Under the pieces are notes generated by a model. It saw nothing but the letters and a program-made list of their open reading frames with translations. It did not search any database and was not told the DNA's origin. A stretch of DNA of 64,000 nt from Amycolatopsis dendrobii (lineage in GTDB: Bacteria > Actinomycetota > Actinomycetes > Mycobacteriales > Pseudonocardiaceae): assembly GCF_014145675.1 (NCBI RefSeq), contig NZ_JACGZW010000018.1:117710-181709 (forward strand), written 5' to 3'. Shown here piece by piece: positions 50,211-58,797 of this stretch (position 1 is its first letter; every line of letters starts with the position of its first letter). The position numbers and the translations under genes are program-made.

Positions 50211-52505
50211 CTAGTCAGGCAAACCCCAGGCCGGGACGGTGCCCAGCGAAGGAACGTCACGCGGCCCGAAGTCCGGACGGGCACCGCGCGGGGTGACGGT
50301 GACCGTGCTGCCCCGCCGCAGCTCCAGCGTGATCCGCCGGGGCCCGACCGGCCGCCAGGGCAACCGCCGGCCCCATTGATCGCGCACGTCGATGTCGCCG
50401 TCGATCCCGTGGTCGAGCACCAGCGGGGCACCGGCTTCGCTGCGCACCCGCACGAACTCCGTCACGCCGCGGCGCCGCGAAGCGTCCACCAAGAACGCGC
50501 CCTCGGTACGCAGCCCGGCGATCGACGCGTCCGGCCACTTCGCCGACACCGACGGGAATGCCTTCACCACTCCCCCGGAACCTTGCAGCAGCATGTCCAC
50601 AACGGACTGTGCGGCGGTGACGGGGCTTTCGATGGCGAAGTTCGAGCCCTCGCGGTACATCGTGTTCGCGGTCAGTTCGGTGTCCGCGACGATGTTCCGG
50701 TCGAGGAAGAACTTCAAGTACCGCAAGGCTTCCTCGGGCTGGTCCATCACCGAGTTCATCGACGACGCGGCCGCGTAGCTGTAGCCGTGCCAGGCCGACT
50801 GGTCCGCCGCCCAATGCCGGAAGGTGCGGGTCATGACGTCCCGGTCGGCGGGGTGCTCCCAGTTCCGCTCCCGCAGCGGGTACAGCCAGAGCAAGTGCGA
50901 GAAGTGCCGGTGCGAATCAGCGAGCCGGACGCCGTCGCCGATCAGCACGCCGTCGGCCGGATCCTCGTGGTACGGAACGAGTTTCGTGGCGATCTCCCGC
51001 CACATCGGCACGCGCGGCTCGTTCAGCCGCAGGATCCTCGCTGAGTCGACCAGCGTCGTCGCGGCCCAGCGGATCAACGACAGGTCGTACGTGCAGTCGG
51101 CCGCGTCGGCGTACTCCGGAGACCGGGTGAGCGGCAGGTGCAGGAGCCCGTCCGGTCCGGTGAAGAGGAAGTGCCGGTAGAAGTTGAGCGCCTTCGCGAG
51201 CGTCGGGTAGAGCACGTCGCGCAGCACCGGCTGGTCGAGGTGATGGCGGTACGCGAGCCAGACGTTGTGCAAGCCCCACAACAGGTTCCCGGTCTGGTCC
51301 GTTTTGGACGTCGTCCCCGGAACGCCGACCGTCCTTACGCCGCCGGGCCGCAGCCGCCAATCCCCCGGATGCGAAAGGGCGTAAGTATCGCCGTCCCGGT
51401 AAGCGGGCGGAACCGACACCTCCAGGTTCGCGTGATCGCGGCGGAAAGTCTCGGTCACCGCGTCCAGCTCCGGATGGTTGGCGCTGTTCACGATCGGATA
51501 CGTGAGCTGGACGTTCAGGTTCCACCACACCGCCGTCCAGCTGTTGCCGACCTCCGGGAACCACGGCCCCCATTCGGCGGCGACCGGGCCGTCCTTGCGG
51601 GTCGCCGAGGCGATCTTGTAGAGCTGGATCCAGTAGAACCGCTGGACCTGCTTGTCCGGCACGGACACGAAACTGCGCTGATGGAAGCTGTTCCACCAGC
51701 GGCGATGCCAGGCGAGCAGCAGATCCGGGTTCGTCGCCAGCGTCCGGCCGACCAGCGACACGGCGTCGCGGGTGTGCGTGGAACGCGGGAAGGAGTACGC
51801 GACAGCCGCCGCGAACAACCGCTTCGTGCCGATCCGCTTCTCCCGCCACGCCGTCGTGTACCCGCCGCCTGCGGTCAACGGCTGCGCGCAGTACCCGTTC
51901 GTCTGCTCGGGTTCGGGATTCGCGGTGTACTCCGGCGGCTTGCGCACCGTGCGGGTCGTCGCCGAGACCAGCGGGGCGAAACCCCACGTCGCGCCGGATT
52001 CGCCCGCGCTCGGGTCGAGCGAGACGAGCAGGACGCCAAGATCGTTGTGCACCACGGCGGAGAACGCGACCTGCCCGCGTGTGGTAGTGATGGTGCCGCC
52101 GAGTTCAGCGTTGTACAGGTCGAGCGTCCAGTCGACGCCGGTGATCGCGCCGGCGAAGGCGAGCGTGATCGCGCCGATCGGCAACCGGGACAGCCCGATC
52201 CCCGCTTCCCACTGGATGCGCTGATCCTGGACCTGAGTGTGGCTGAGCATGAACTTCAGCACCTGCGGCGTCTGCCCGGCGTAGGCCTGGACACCGAGAT
52301 AGCCGTTGGCCAGGAACGGCGCTTCCTGCCAGTTCTTCGGCAACCGTCGCCACCGCATCCGCGCGTCCATGGCGACATCCCGGTGCGGGCTGCGCTGCGC
52401 CGCCGGGGCCGGCGGCGCACCCTGCGCCCAAAGCCCGCCGAACGCCGCCGCCCCCGCGGCGACCGACACGGATCGAAGCACCGTCCGCCGCGACACCCCG
52501 ACCAT
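50211..52505 (-). CDS. Tat-exported GH95-like glycoside hydrolase, copy 2
   Basis: 764 residues, paralogous along its whole length to the gene 20 bp downstream. It shares RWRRLPKNWQEAPFLANGYLGV, WWNLNVQLTYPI, TRSPEYAD, SHRHFSHLLWLYPL and QGSGGVVKAFPSV. The signal SRRTVLRSVSVAAGAAAFGG is Tat-type. ATG 52505 has GGAGG 5 nt upstream; the ATG 18 nt earlier lacks a ribosome site. The pair form an operon and probably arose by duplication. Divergence between copies suggests different substrates or linkages. Confidence 0.82.
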   Translation of the reverse strand: MVGVSRRTVLRSVSVAAGAAAFGGLWAQGAPPAPAAQRSPHRDVAMDARMRWRRLPKNWQEAPFLANGYLGVQAYAGQTPQVLKFMLSHTQVQDQRIQWEAGIGLSRLPIGAITLAFAGAITGVDWTLDLYNAELGGTITTTRGQVAFSAVVHNDLGVLLVSLDPSAGESGATWGFAPLVSATTRTVRKPPEYTANPEPEQTNGYCAQPLTAGGGYTTAWREKRIGTKRLFAAAVAYSFPRSTHTRDAVSLVGRTLATNPDLLLAWHRRWWNSFHQRSFVSVPDKQVQRFYWIQLYKIASATRKDGPVAAEWGPWFPEVGNSWTAVWWNLNVQLTYPIVNSANHPELDAVTETFRRDHANLEVSVPPAYRDGDTYALSHPGDWRLRPGGVRTVGVPGTTSKTDQTGNLLWGLHNVWLAYRHHLDQPVLRDVLYPTLAKALNFYRHFLFTGPDGLLHLPLTRSPEYADAADCTYDLSLIRWAATTLVDSARILRLNEPRVPMWREIATKLVPYHEDPADGVLIGDGVRLADSHRHFSHLLWLYPLRERNWEHPADRDVMTRTFRHWAADQSAWHGYSYAAASSMNSVMDQPEEALRYLKFFLDRNIVADTELTANTMYREGSNFAIESPVTAAQSVVDMLLQGSGGVVKAFPSVSAKWPDASIAGLRTEGAFLVDASRRRGVTEFVRVRSEAGAPLVLDHGIDGDIDVRDQWGRRLPWRPVGPRRITLELRRGSTVTVTPRGARPDFGPRDVPSLGTVPAWGLPD

Positions 52506-52690
52506 GACACCCTCCGGATTCATATTACGTTTCGCGCCCGCTTGCGCGGGTTCAGCGGAATATATCCAGACAGAGCAGGCGAAAGCCAGAGTCGTTCACC
52601 CGGAAAGCCGCACAGACATCCGATGACTGGGATCCGGCAGCTGCACATTCAGATACGTGAAGCCCGTGCGGGCCACCCCCACTGACTCTG

Positions 52691-52777
52691 ATTCCCTCAG
52701 GGTCCCCCTCACGCCCCCGCCGTCCGCGAGAAGCCCCTCCGCCGGCCCCGGATTCCCTCAAGAGCCCTTCACGGACC
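52691..52777. repeat. Two half-copies of a dispersed element (ATTCCCTCA...TTCACGGACC type)
   Basis: ATTCCCTCAAGAGCCCTTCACGGACC-like sequence at 52752-52777 and a more degraded copy at 52691-52713 match, in inverted orientation, the element at 63963-63989 near the window end. Confidence 0.6.
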
Positions 52778-52811
52778 ACCCACCCGCCCGCCCGCGCCCG
52801 CCACCGAGAAT

Positions 52812-52896
52812 GCGCCCCAATGTGGCATTGGGTGCATGTGACGCACCGAACGCCACATTGGGTGCGCAAGACGCACCCAATGCCACATTGGGGCGC
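52812..52896. repeat. Triplet of 17-bp palindromes phased at 30 bp (locus A)
   Basis: Units are CCCAATGTGGCATTGGG (52815-52831), CCGAACGCCACATTGGG (52846-52862) and CCCAATGCCACATTGGG (52876-52892). Each is a 7-bp inverted repeat with a 3-nt centre. Units 1 and 3 are in opposite orientation, so the outer 24 bp (52812-52835 and 52873-52896) are also a perfect inverted repeat. The same structure occurs at 58710. Confidence 0.85.
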
Positions 52897-53016
52897 TAAC
52901 TCCCGCCGCCCAACCGCCGCCGGTGCACCCCGACCATCGAAGCGCCCAACCGCACCAGCACACCCGACTATCGGAGCACCCAGACCCTCCCCCAACCCCG
53001 ATACAAAGCCGCCCTG

Positions 53017-53073
53017 CGGTTCGGGGGTGCTTGTCAAGGCATCTTTCCCGCCTTGACAAGCACCCCCGAACCG
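53017..53073 (-). terminator. Perfect 24-bp hairpin downstream of the M1 peptidase gene
   Basis: The 24-bp arm at 53017-53040 is the exact complement of 53050-53073, with a 9-nt loop (ATCTTTCCC). It lies 83 nt past the peptidase stop and could terminate that transcript. The perfect, long stem is more typical of a repeated mobile-type palindrome. Confidence 0.6.
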
Positions 53074-53155
53074 TCAGCACAATGGGCTAACGGGGTGCCC
53101 CACGCAACCAAGGGCCGATGTCGCCGCCAGGCGACGAGCCACCCGCCCCGACGAC

Positions 53156-54517
53156 TCACAACGCAGGCAACGCCACCCGCTCCAGCCAAGCCGCGAAGAA
53201 CTCCCGCAACGACCGCCCCGCATAGGACTCCGCCAGCGCCACGAACTGCTCCGTAGTCACCGCACCATGCCGGTTCTCCACGGCCCAAGCCTTCACCAGC
53301 GCGAAGAACGCCGGATCCCCCATCTCCCCGCGCAGCGCGTGCAGCGTCAACCCCCCACGCTTGTACACCCGCTCGTCGAACATCCGCGCCACGCCAGGAT
53401 CGCCGATCGCCACATCCGCGGGCTTGGCGCGCACCCGCGCATGCCACGCCCGGGCCAGCTCTTCCGCCGACGAACCGCCGGACCGCTCCGACCACAGCCA
53501 CTCGGTGTAAGTGGCGAAGCCTTCGTTGAGCCAAATGTACTGCCAGTCCGCGACACTCAGGCTGTTGCCGAACCACTGGTGCGCCAGTTCGTGCACCACG
53601 AGCCGCTCGTGCGTGCGCTTGCCGTCCACGTGGTTGGCGCCGAAGATCGCCATCCCCTGCGCCTCGATCGGGTCGTCGAGGTCGTCGTCGGTCACGACCA
53701 CCACGTACTCGTCGAACGGGTACGGCCCGAACCATTCCTCCAGCGCGTCCATCATCCGGCCCTGCCGCCCGAAGTCCCGCGCGAACGCCCGCCGCAGCCG
53801 CGGCGGCACCGCGGCCCGCTGGACGACGCCGCCGGGACGCTCGACCGTGCGCTCCGGAACCCAGGCGCCGCCGGACAATTCGAGGTCCTCGTACCGGCCG
53901 ATCTGGACGCTCATCAGGTAGGTCGAGGTCGGCTCAGGCCGTTCGAACACCCATTTCGTGGTGCTCGCCGACTGGTACCGCGACACGAGATTCCCCGTCG
54001 CCGCAACGAGATACGGCGACGACGTGGCGATCGCGAGCCGGTAGCTCGCTTTGTCCGCCGGATGGTCGTTGCACGGGAACCACGACGGAGCGCCCACCGG
54101 CTGGCTCGCCACCAGCGCGCCGTCGGTCAGCTCGTCCCAGCCGATGTCGCCCCACCGGCTGCCGACCGGACGCGGATTGCCCGCGTAGCGGACCTCCACC
54201 TGGAACACGGTCCCGGCCGGCACCGAGCGCGCCGGTTTGACCTGCAGCTTCAGCCCGCGCCGCACGTACTTCGCCGGTTTGCCCTCGACCAGCACGCGCG
54301 ACACCCGGAACTCGCCGAAGTCGAGCGTCAGCCGGGAAAGCGCCTGGGTGGCCTCGCAGGTGAGCACCGCCGTGGCGGACAACCTGTTCGGACCAATGCG
54401 ATAGTCGAGATCGAGGTCGTAGTGCCGGACCCGGTAGCCGCCGTTCCCGTGCGCGGGAAGGTACCCGTCGCCCGAGGTCTCCGCTCCGGGCGCGGCCGCT
54501 TTCCCGTTCACCCGCAC
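53156..54517 (-). CDS. M1-family metallopeptidase (aminopeptidase N-like)
   Basis: 453 residues, the compact actinobacterial form without the C-terminal helical domain of full-length aminopeptidase N. Zinc site HELAHQWFG (His309, Glu310, His313) with Glu332 in LNEGFAT. The exopeptidase GAMEN motif is replaced by AQGMAIFG (about 286-293). SWFPCNDHPADKASY is typical of the N-terminal beta domain. No signal peptide is seen. It probably removes N-terminal residues from peptides; the altered GAMEN loop may change specificity. GTG 54517 is the first in-frame start before the conserved domain. Confidence 0.88.
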   Translation of the reverse strand: MRVNGKAAAPGAETSGDGYLPAHGNGGYRVRHYDLDLDYRIGPNRLSATAVLTCEATQALSRLTLDFGEFRVSRVLVEGKPAKYVRRGLKLQVKPARSVPAGTVFQVEVRYAGNPRPVGSRWGDIGWDELTDGALVASQPVGAPSWFPCNDHPADKASYRLAIATSSPYLVAATGNLVSRYQSASTTKWVFERPEPTSTYLMSVQIGRYEDLELSGGAWVPERTVERPGGVVQRAAVPPRLRRAFARDFGRQGRMMDALEEWFGPYPFDEYVVVVTDDDLDDPIEAQGMAIFGANHVDGKRTHERLVVHELAHQWFGNSLSVADWQYIWLNEGFATYTEWLWSERSGGSSAEELARAWHARVRAKPADVAIGDPGVARMFDERVYKRGGLTLHALRGEMGDPAFFALVKAWAVENRHGAVTTEQFVALAESYAGRSLREFFAAWLERVALPAL

Positions 54518-54593
54518 CGAAACCCGCCTTCGCCCGCCGCCGTGATCCTTTCCAGGATGAGGCGCCGCGACGGGGTCCGCAACGCTCGTGCCC

Positions 54594-57500
54594 TCACCGC
54601 CGCCAGGCCGAGATCGGATTGCCGAGCCAGCGCGTGTCCGCGGGCACCGCGTCGCCGCGCGTCACGAGCGAGCCGGGGCCCACCGTGGTGCGCGCGCCGA
54701 TGCTCGCGCCCGGCAGCACGATCCCGTGCGGGCCGAGCGTCGCGCCCTCTTCCAGCGTCACCCGCGACATGGTCATGATCCGGTCGTGGAACAGGTGCGT
54801 CTGCACCACGCAGCCGCGGTTGATCGTCGCGCCGTCGCCCAGTTCGACCAGGTCGGACTCGGGCAGCCAATACGTGTCGAGCCAGACGCCGCGGCCGATC
54901 TTGACGCCCATCGTGCGCAGCCACGCGGGCAGCAGCGGCGTGCCGCCGAGCGACCCGATCAGCCACGGCACCGCGAGCGCCTCGACGAACGTGTCGGCCA
55001 GTTCGTTGCGCCACACGAACGAACTCCACAGCGGATGGTCGATCTCGCGGAACTTGCCGACCAGCAGCCACTTCGCCGCGGTCGCGGTGAGCGCCGCGAC
55101 GATCCCGGCGGCCAGCAGCACCGGCCCGGCCAGCAGCGCGGCGGCCCAGAAGCCGCCCCACGACGCGAGAGCCAGCAGCGAAACCGCGACGCCGACGGTC
55201 AGCGCGACCGCGCACATCACCGGCAGGATCCGGCACAGCTCGACCAGCGCCCGCGCCGCCTTGAGGTGCAGCGGCGGCGTGTAGGTGCGGCTGGTGTCGC
55301 TCTCCTCCACCGCGCGGCGCACCGGCAGCGGCGGCATGCCCAGGTACGACGAGCCCTTCTTCGCCTTCGCCGGCGTCGAGGACAGCACCCCGACCAGCCC
55401 GCGCTTCGGCACCGAACGGCCCGGCGCGGTCATCCCCGAGTTGCCGAGAAACGCCTGCTTGCCGATCCGCGCCGGGGCAGCGTGCAGCCAGCCGCGGCCC
55501 AGTTCGTAGGTGGCCACCATGGTGTCGTCGGCGAGGAACGCGCCACTGTCCACTTTGGTCATCTTCGGCAGCGCGAGGACGGTGGACGCCTCCACGTTGC
55601 GGCCGACCTTCGCGCCGAGCAGCCGCAGCCACACCGGCGTGAACAGGCTGGCGTACAACGGGAACAGGCCTTCGCGGGCCATCCCCATCAGCCGCTCGGT
55701 GGCCCAGACCTGCCACGCGACGCGGCCGTGCACCGGGTGGTAGCCCTCGACCATGCCGACGCCCAGCGCGCGGACACCGGCCAGCACGAGCAGCGCATAC
55801 GTCAGGAAGTAGGCGACGGTGGCGACCGGCACGAACAGCAGCGCCTGGCCCAGTGCGGCGCTCAAGCTCGAGGTGCCGGACACCGCGTACCCGATCACCG
55901 CGACGCCGGGCAGCGCGGCGATCCCGGGCAGCAGCCCGAGGAACACCGAGGTCGCGCCGTACACCGAAGCCCAGAACCGCGAGCGCGGCGGACGGCTCGA
56001 CGGCCACTTCAGCGCGTCCTTGACGTCCGAGCGCACCGCGGGCGAACCGGCCCAGCGCTGGCCCGCCGGGACCGCGCCGCGCACGGTCGACCCGGCGGCG
56101 ATCTCCGCGCCCTTGCCGACTCGCGCGCCGGGGAACAGCGTGCTGCGCGCGCCGACCCTGGCCTCGGCCCCGATCCGCGTCTTGCCGATGTGCACGACGT
56201 CGCCGTCGACCCAGTGGCCGGACAGATCGACCTCGGGCTCCACCGCGGCGCCGCGGCCCAGCTTGAGGAAACCGGTGACCGGCGGCGGCGAATGCAGATC
56301 GACGTCCTTGCCGATGCGCGCGCCCAGCGCCTTCGCGTACGTGGTCATCCACGACGCGCCCGCGACGCTGTCCGCACCGCTGAACTCAGCGAGCTTCTCG
56401 GCGGTCCACAGTCGCAAGTGGACACTGCCGCCGCGCGGGTAGGTGCCGGGGCGGAGGCCGGACAACAGCACGCGCGCGCCGCCCGCGGCGATGGCGATCC
56501 GGCCCGCAGGGGTGAACAGCACCAGCCAGGCGAGCACGAGCCACGCCCAGTTGATCGTCGGCGCCCAGGAAACGCCCAGCAGCGCCAGCACGTTCGAGCA
56601 GGCGGCGGCGAGCGCGGTCCAGCGCAGCCCGACGAGCCCCATCAGCGGGACCATCAGCAGCGACTGCACGAGCCCGGCGCGGCGCGGCGTCGGCGCGATC
56701 TCGCGGCGCTCGGTCTCCTCGCCGCTCAGCGCGTCCAGCTTCGCGGCCAGCGCGCCCAGCTTCGGGTTCTGGTAGATGTCGCTGACCGACACCTCGGGGT
56801 GGCGGGTGCGGATGCGCGCGATCAGCTGCGCCGCGGTGAGGCTGCCGCCGCCGTTGGTGAAGAAGTCGGCACTGGCGGTGCTCACCGACACGCCGAGGAT
56901 CTCGCTCCAGCCCTCGGCGAGCCACGCCTCGGTGGGCGACAGCCCGGCCGCGCTCGCGTCCACAGTGGACAGCGGCCACGGCAGCGCGTTGCGGTCGACC
57001 TTGCCGGACGTGCGGGTCGGCAGGTCGTCGATGGTCGCGAGCAACGGAACAAGCGCGGCGGGCAGCTGCGCGCGCAGCCGGGTCGCGGCGTCGTCGGTGT
57101 CGAGGGTTTCGCCGTCCTCCGGCACGATGTAGCCGACCAGCACCTGGTTGCCCGCCTTGGTGCGGCGGACGGCCGCGGCCGCGCCGCGCACGCCGGGCAG
57201 CGCCTGCAGCGCCGCGTCGACCTCGCCCAGCTCGATCCGGCGGCCGCCGAGCTTGATCTGCTCGTCCATCCGGCCCAGGAACAGCAGGCCCTCCGGCTCC
57301 GCGCGGACCATGTCGCCGCTGCGGTAGGCGCGTTCCCAGCCCATCGAGGGCAGCGGCGCGTACTTCTCCGCGTCCTTTTCGGCGTCGAGATACCGGGCGA
57401 GCCCGGCCCCGCCGATGACCAGTTCGCCGGTCTCGCCCATGGCGACCGGTTCGCCCGCCTCGTTCACCACGACCAGCTGCCAGCCGAGCAGCGGCAGGCC

Positions 57501-58481
57501 GATCCGCACCGGGCCCTCGCCGGTCATCTGGGCGGCGCAGGCGACGACGGTCGCCTCGGTGGGGCCGTAGGTGTTCCAGACCTCGCGGCCCTCGACGGCC
57601 ACGCGCTCGGCCAGCTCCGGCGGGCAGGCTTCGCCGCCGAAGATGAGCAGGCGCACGTCTTCCAGCGCGTCCGCCGGCCACAGCGCGGCCAGCGTCGGGA
57701 CCGTCGACACGACCGTGATGCCCTGCGCGACCAGCCACGGGCCGAGGTCGACGCCGGTGCGCACCAGCGCGCGCGGAGCGGGCACCAGGCAGGCGCCGTG
57801 CCGCCAGGCCAGCCACATCTCTTCGCAGGAGGCGTCGAACGCGACGCTCAGCCCGGCCAGCACCCGGTCGCCGGGGCCGATCGGCTCGTCGGCGAGGAAC
57901 AGCTGGGCTTCGGCGTCCACGAAGGCCGCCGCCGACGCGTGCGTGACCGCGACGCCCTTCGGCTTGCCGGTGGAGCCGGAGGTGAAGATGATCCACGCGT
58001 CGTCGGCCGGGCCGGGCTCGCCGGTGGCGCCGCTCGAGGTCCCGGCGACGGTGATCTCGCCGTCGGTGGCGATCGCCGCGACGCCGGCCTCGCCGAACAC
58101 GAGCTCAGCGCGCTCGTCGGGGTCGTCCGCGTCGACCGGCACGTACGCCGCGCCGACCGACAGCGTCGCCAGGATGGCGACGTACAACTCGGCAGTGCCC
58201 GAGGAGATCCGGATGCCGACGCGGTCGCCAAGGCCGACGCCGTGTTCGCGCAGCTTGCGGGCATACGCGTCGATCTCTTCCATCAGCCTGCGGTAGCTCA
58301 GCGGGCCGGTGCCGTCGTCCAGCGCGGCGGCGTTGGGGTGCTTCTCCGCGGTCGCGGTGAGGATGTCCAGAAGGGTGCGCTCGGCGGCCGGGGCGGCGGT
58401 CTCGAACAGAGCGGGCGAGAGCGCGGCCTCGACGGCGAGAGTCAGGGCTTCGGTGCTGCCGGAATCGGCGGTCAGCGTCAC
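54594..58481 (-). CDS. Pls/PosA-family NRPS-like membrane protein
   Basis: About 1295 residues. An adenylation domain (about 30-510) has FTSGSTGKPKGVAVTH and FGGEACPPEL, NTYGPTEATV and YRSGDM. A carrier domain has FFTNGGGSLTAAQL (Ser near 544). From about 600 the protein has multiple membrane helices alternating with hexapeptide-repeat (left-handed helix) domains such as IGKDVDLHSPPP and IGARTTVGPG, as in epsilon-poly-lysine synthetase-type enzymes. The product here is unknown. GTG 58481 has GAGGTGG 5 nt upstream and overlaps the stop of a 26-codon frame; a GTG at 58565 would add 28 residues of poorer codon quality. Confidence 0.85.
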   Translation of the reverse strand: MTLTADSGSTEALTLAVEAALSPALFETAAPAAERTLLDILTATAEKHPNAAALDDGTGPLSYRRLMEEIDAYARKLREHGVGLGDRVGIRISSGTAELYVAILATLSVGAAYVPVDADDPDERAELVFGEAGVAAIATDGEITVAGTSSGATGEPGPADDAWIIFTSGSTGKPKGVAVTHASAAAFVDAEAQLFLADEPIGPGDRVLAGLSVAFDASCEEMWLAWRHGACLVPAPRALVRTGVDLGPWLVAQGITVVSTVPTLAALWPADALEDVRLLIFGGEACPPELAERVAVEGREVWNTYGPTEATVVACAAQMTGEGPVRIGLPLLGWQLVVVNEAGEPVAMGETGELVIGGAGLARYLDAEKDAEKYAPLPSMGWERAYRSGDMVRAEPEGLLFLGRMDEQIKLGGRRIELGEVDAALQALPGVRGAAAAVRRTKAGNQVLVGYIVPEDGETLDTDDAATRLRAQLPAALVPLLATIDDLPTRTSGKVDRNALPWPLSTVDASAAGLSPTEAWLAEGWSEILGVSVSTASADFFTNGGGSLTAAQLIARIRTRHPEVSVSDIYQNPKLGALAAKLDALSGEETERREIAPTPRRAGLVQSLLMVPLMGLVGLRWTALAAACSNVLALLGVSWAPTINWAWLVLAWLVLFTPAGRIAIAAGGARVLLSGLRPGTYPRGGSVHLRLWTAEKLAEFSGADSVAGASWMTTYAKALGARIGKDVDLHSPPPVTGFLKLGRGAAVEPEVDLSGHWVDGDVVHIGKTRIGAEARVGARSTLFPGARVGKGAEIAAGSTVRGAVPAGQRWAGSPAVRSDVKDALKWPSSRPPRSRFWASVYGATSVFLGLLPGIAALPGVAVIGYAVSGTSSLSAALGQALLFVPVATVAYFLTYALLVLAGVRALGVGMVEGYHPVHGRVAWQVWATERLMGMAREGLFPLYASLFTPVWLRLLGAKVGRNVEASTVLALPKMTKVDSGAFLADDTMVATYELGRGWLHAAPARIGKQAFLGNSGMTAPGRSVPKRGLVGVLSSTPAKAKKGSSYLGMPPLPVRRAVEESDTSRTYTPPLHLKAARALVELCRILPVMCAVALTVGVAVSLLALASWGGFWAAALLAGPVLLAAGIVAALTATAAKWLLVGKFREIDHPLWSSFVWRNELADTFVEALAVPWLIGSLGGTPLLPAWLRTMGVKIGRGVWLDTYWLPESDLVELGDGATINRGCVVQTHLFHDRIMTMSRVTLEEGATLGPHGIVLPGASIGARTTVGPGSLVTRGDAVPADTRWLGNPISAWRR

Positions 58482-58558
58482 CGGGCCACCTCGGCGGCCG
58501 GGCGCGCTCCGGTATTCCGGAACGTGGACAGGGTCGAACTCTGGGCGCGCAAGCCCAT
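58478..58558 (-). CDS. 26-residue upstream reading frame coupled to the NRPS-like gene
   Basis: ATG 58558 has GAAAGGTGAG just upstream and encodes MGLRAQSSTLSTF followed by RNTGARPAAEVAR. Its TGA overlaps the GTG start of the NRPS-like gene (GTGA). 22 of 25 third positions after the ATG are G or C, better than the competing frame through the same DNA (18 of 27). It may be a leader peptide for translational coupling; a sequencing frameshift is the alternative. Confidence 0.4.
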   Translation of the reverse strand: MGLRAQSSTLSTFRNTGARPAAEVAR

Positions 58559-58709
58559 CACTCACCTTTCGCGAGCGTCATTCGGGCTGGCCATCCGAAT
58601 GAGGCGCCCGTAGCGACGGTCCACTTTACGCGGCAATCAAGCCCAGGTCGCGTCCGGGTAACGGCCGCGTGTCGGACATCACCGCACCGCAGGTCCGGCA
58701 AGGGATAAC

Positions 58710-58786
58710 CCCAATGTGGCATTGGGTGCATCTCACGCACCGAATGCCACATTGGGTGCGTCCAATGCACCCAATGTGGCATTGGG
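58710..58786. repeat. Triplet of 17-bp palindromes phased at 30 bp (locus B)
   Basis: CCCAATGTGGCATTGGG (58710-58726), CCGAATGCCACATTGGG (58740-58756) and CCCAATGTGGCATTGGG (58770-58786), spaced exactly 30 and 30 bp. It lies between the Der stop and the NRPS-like gene, and is the same family as locus A at 52812, though units 1 and 3 are here in the same orientation. Confidence 0.85.
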
Positions 58787-58797
58787 GCGTGTGCCGG

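Larger units (their letters stand above)
52506..53155. other. Repeat-rich intergenic region of 650 bp
   Basis: No gene is supported. It holds two half-copies of a dispersed element, a triplet of phased palindromes and a 24-bp perfect hairpin, each listed separately. The region lies upstream of the GH95-like pair and downstream of the M1 peptidase gene. Confidence 0.6.

Noticed and set aside
54594..58481. Start of an antibiotic biosynthetic gene cluster
   Set aside because: Only the single Pls/PosA-type gene is present, flanked by housekeeping genes and a peptidase; there are no tailoring or transport genes.
54588..58613. Open frame of about 1340 codons antisense to the NRPS-like gene
   Set aside because: Arg/Gln/His-rich without structure; it is the shadow of the real gene.
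58710..58786. CRISPR-like array (regular 30-bp spacing)
   Set aside because: The units are palindromes separated by 13 bp of semi-conserved sequence, only three per locus, with no cas genes.
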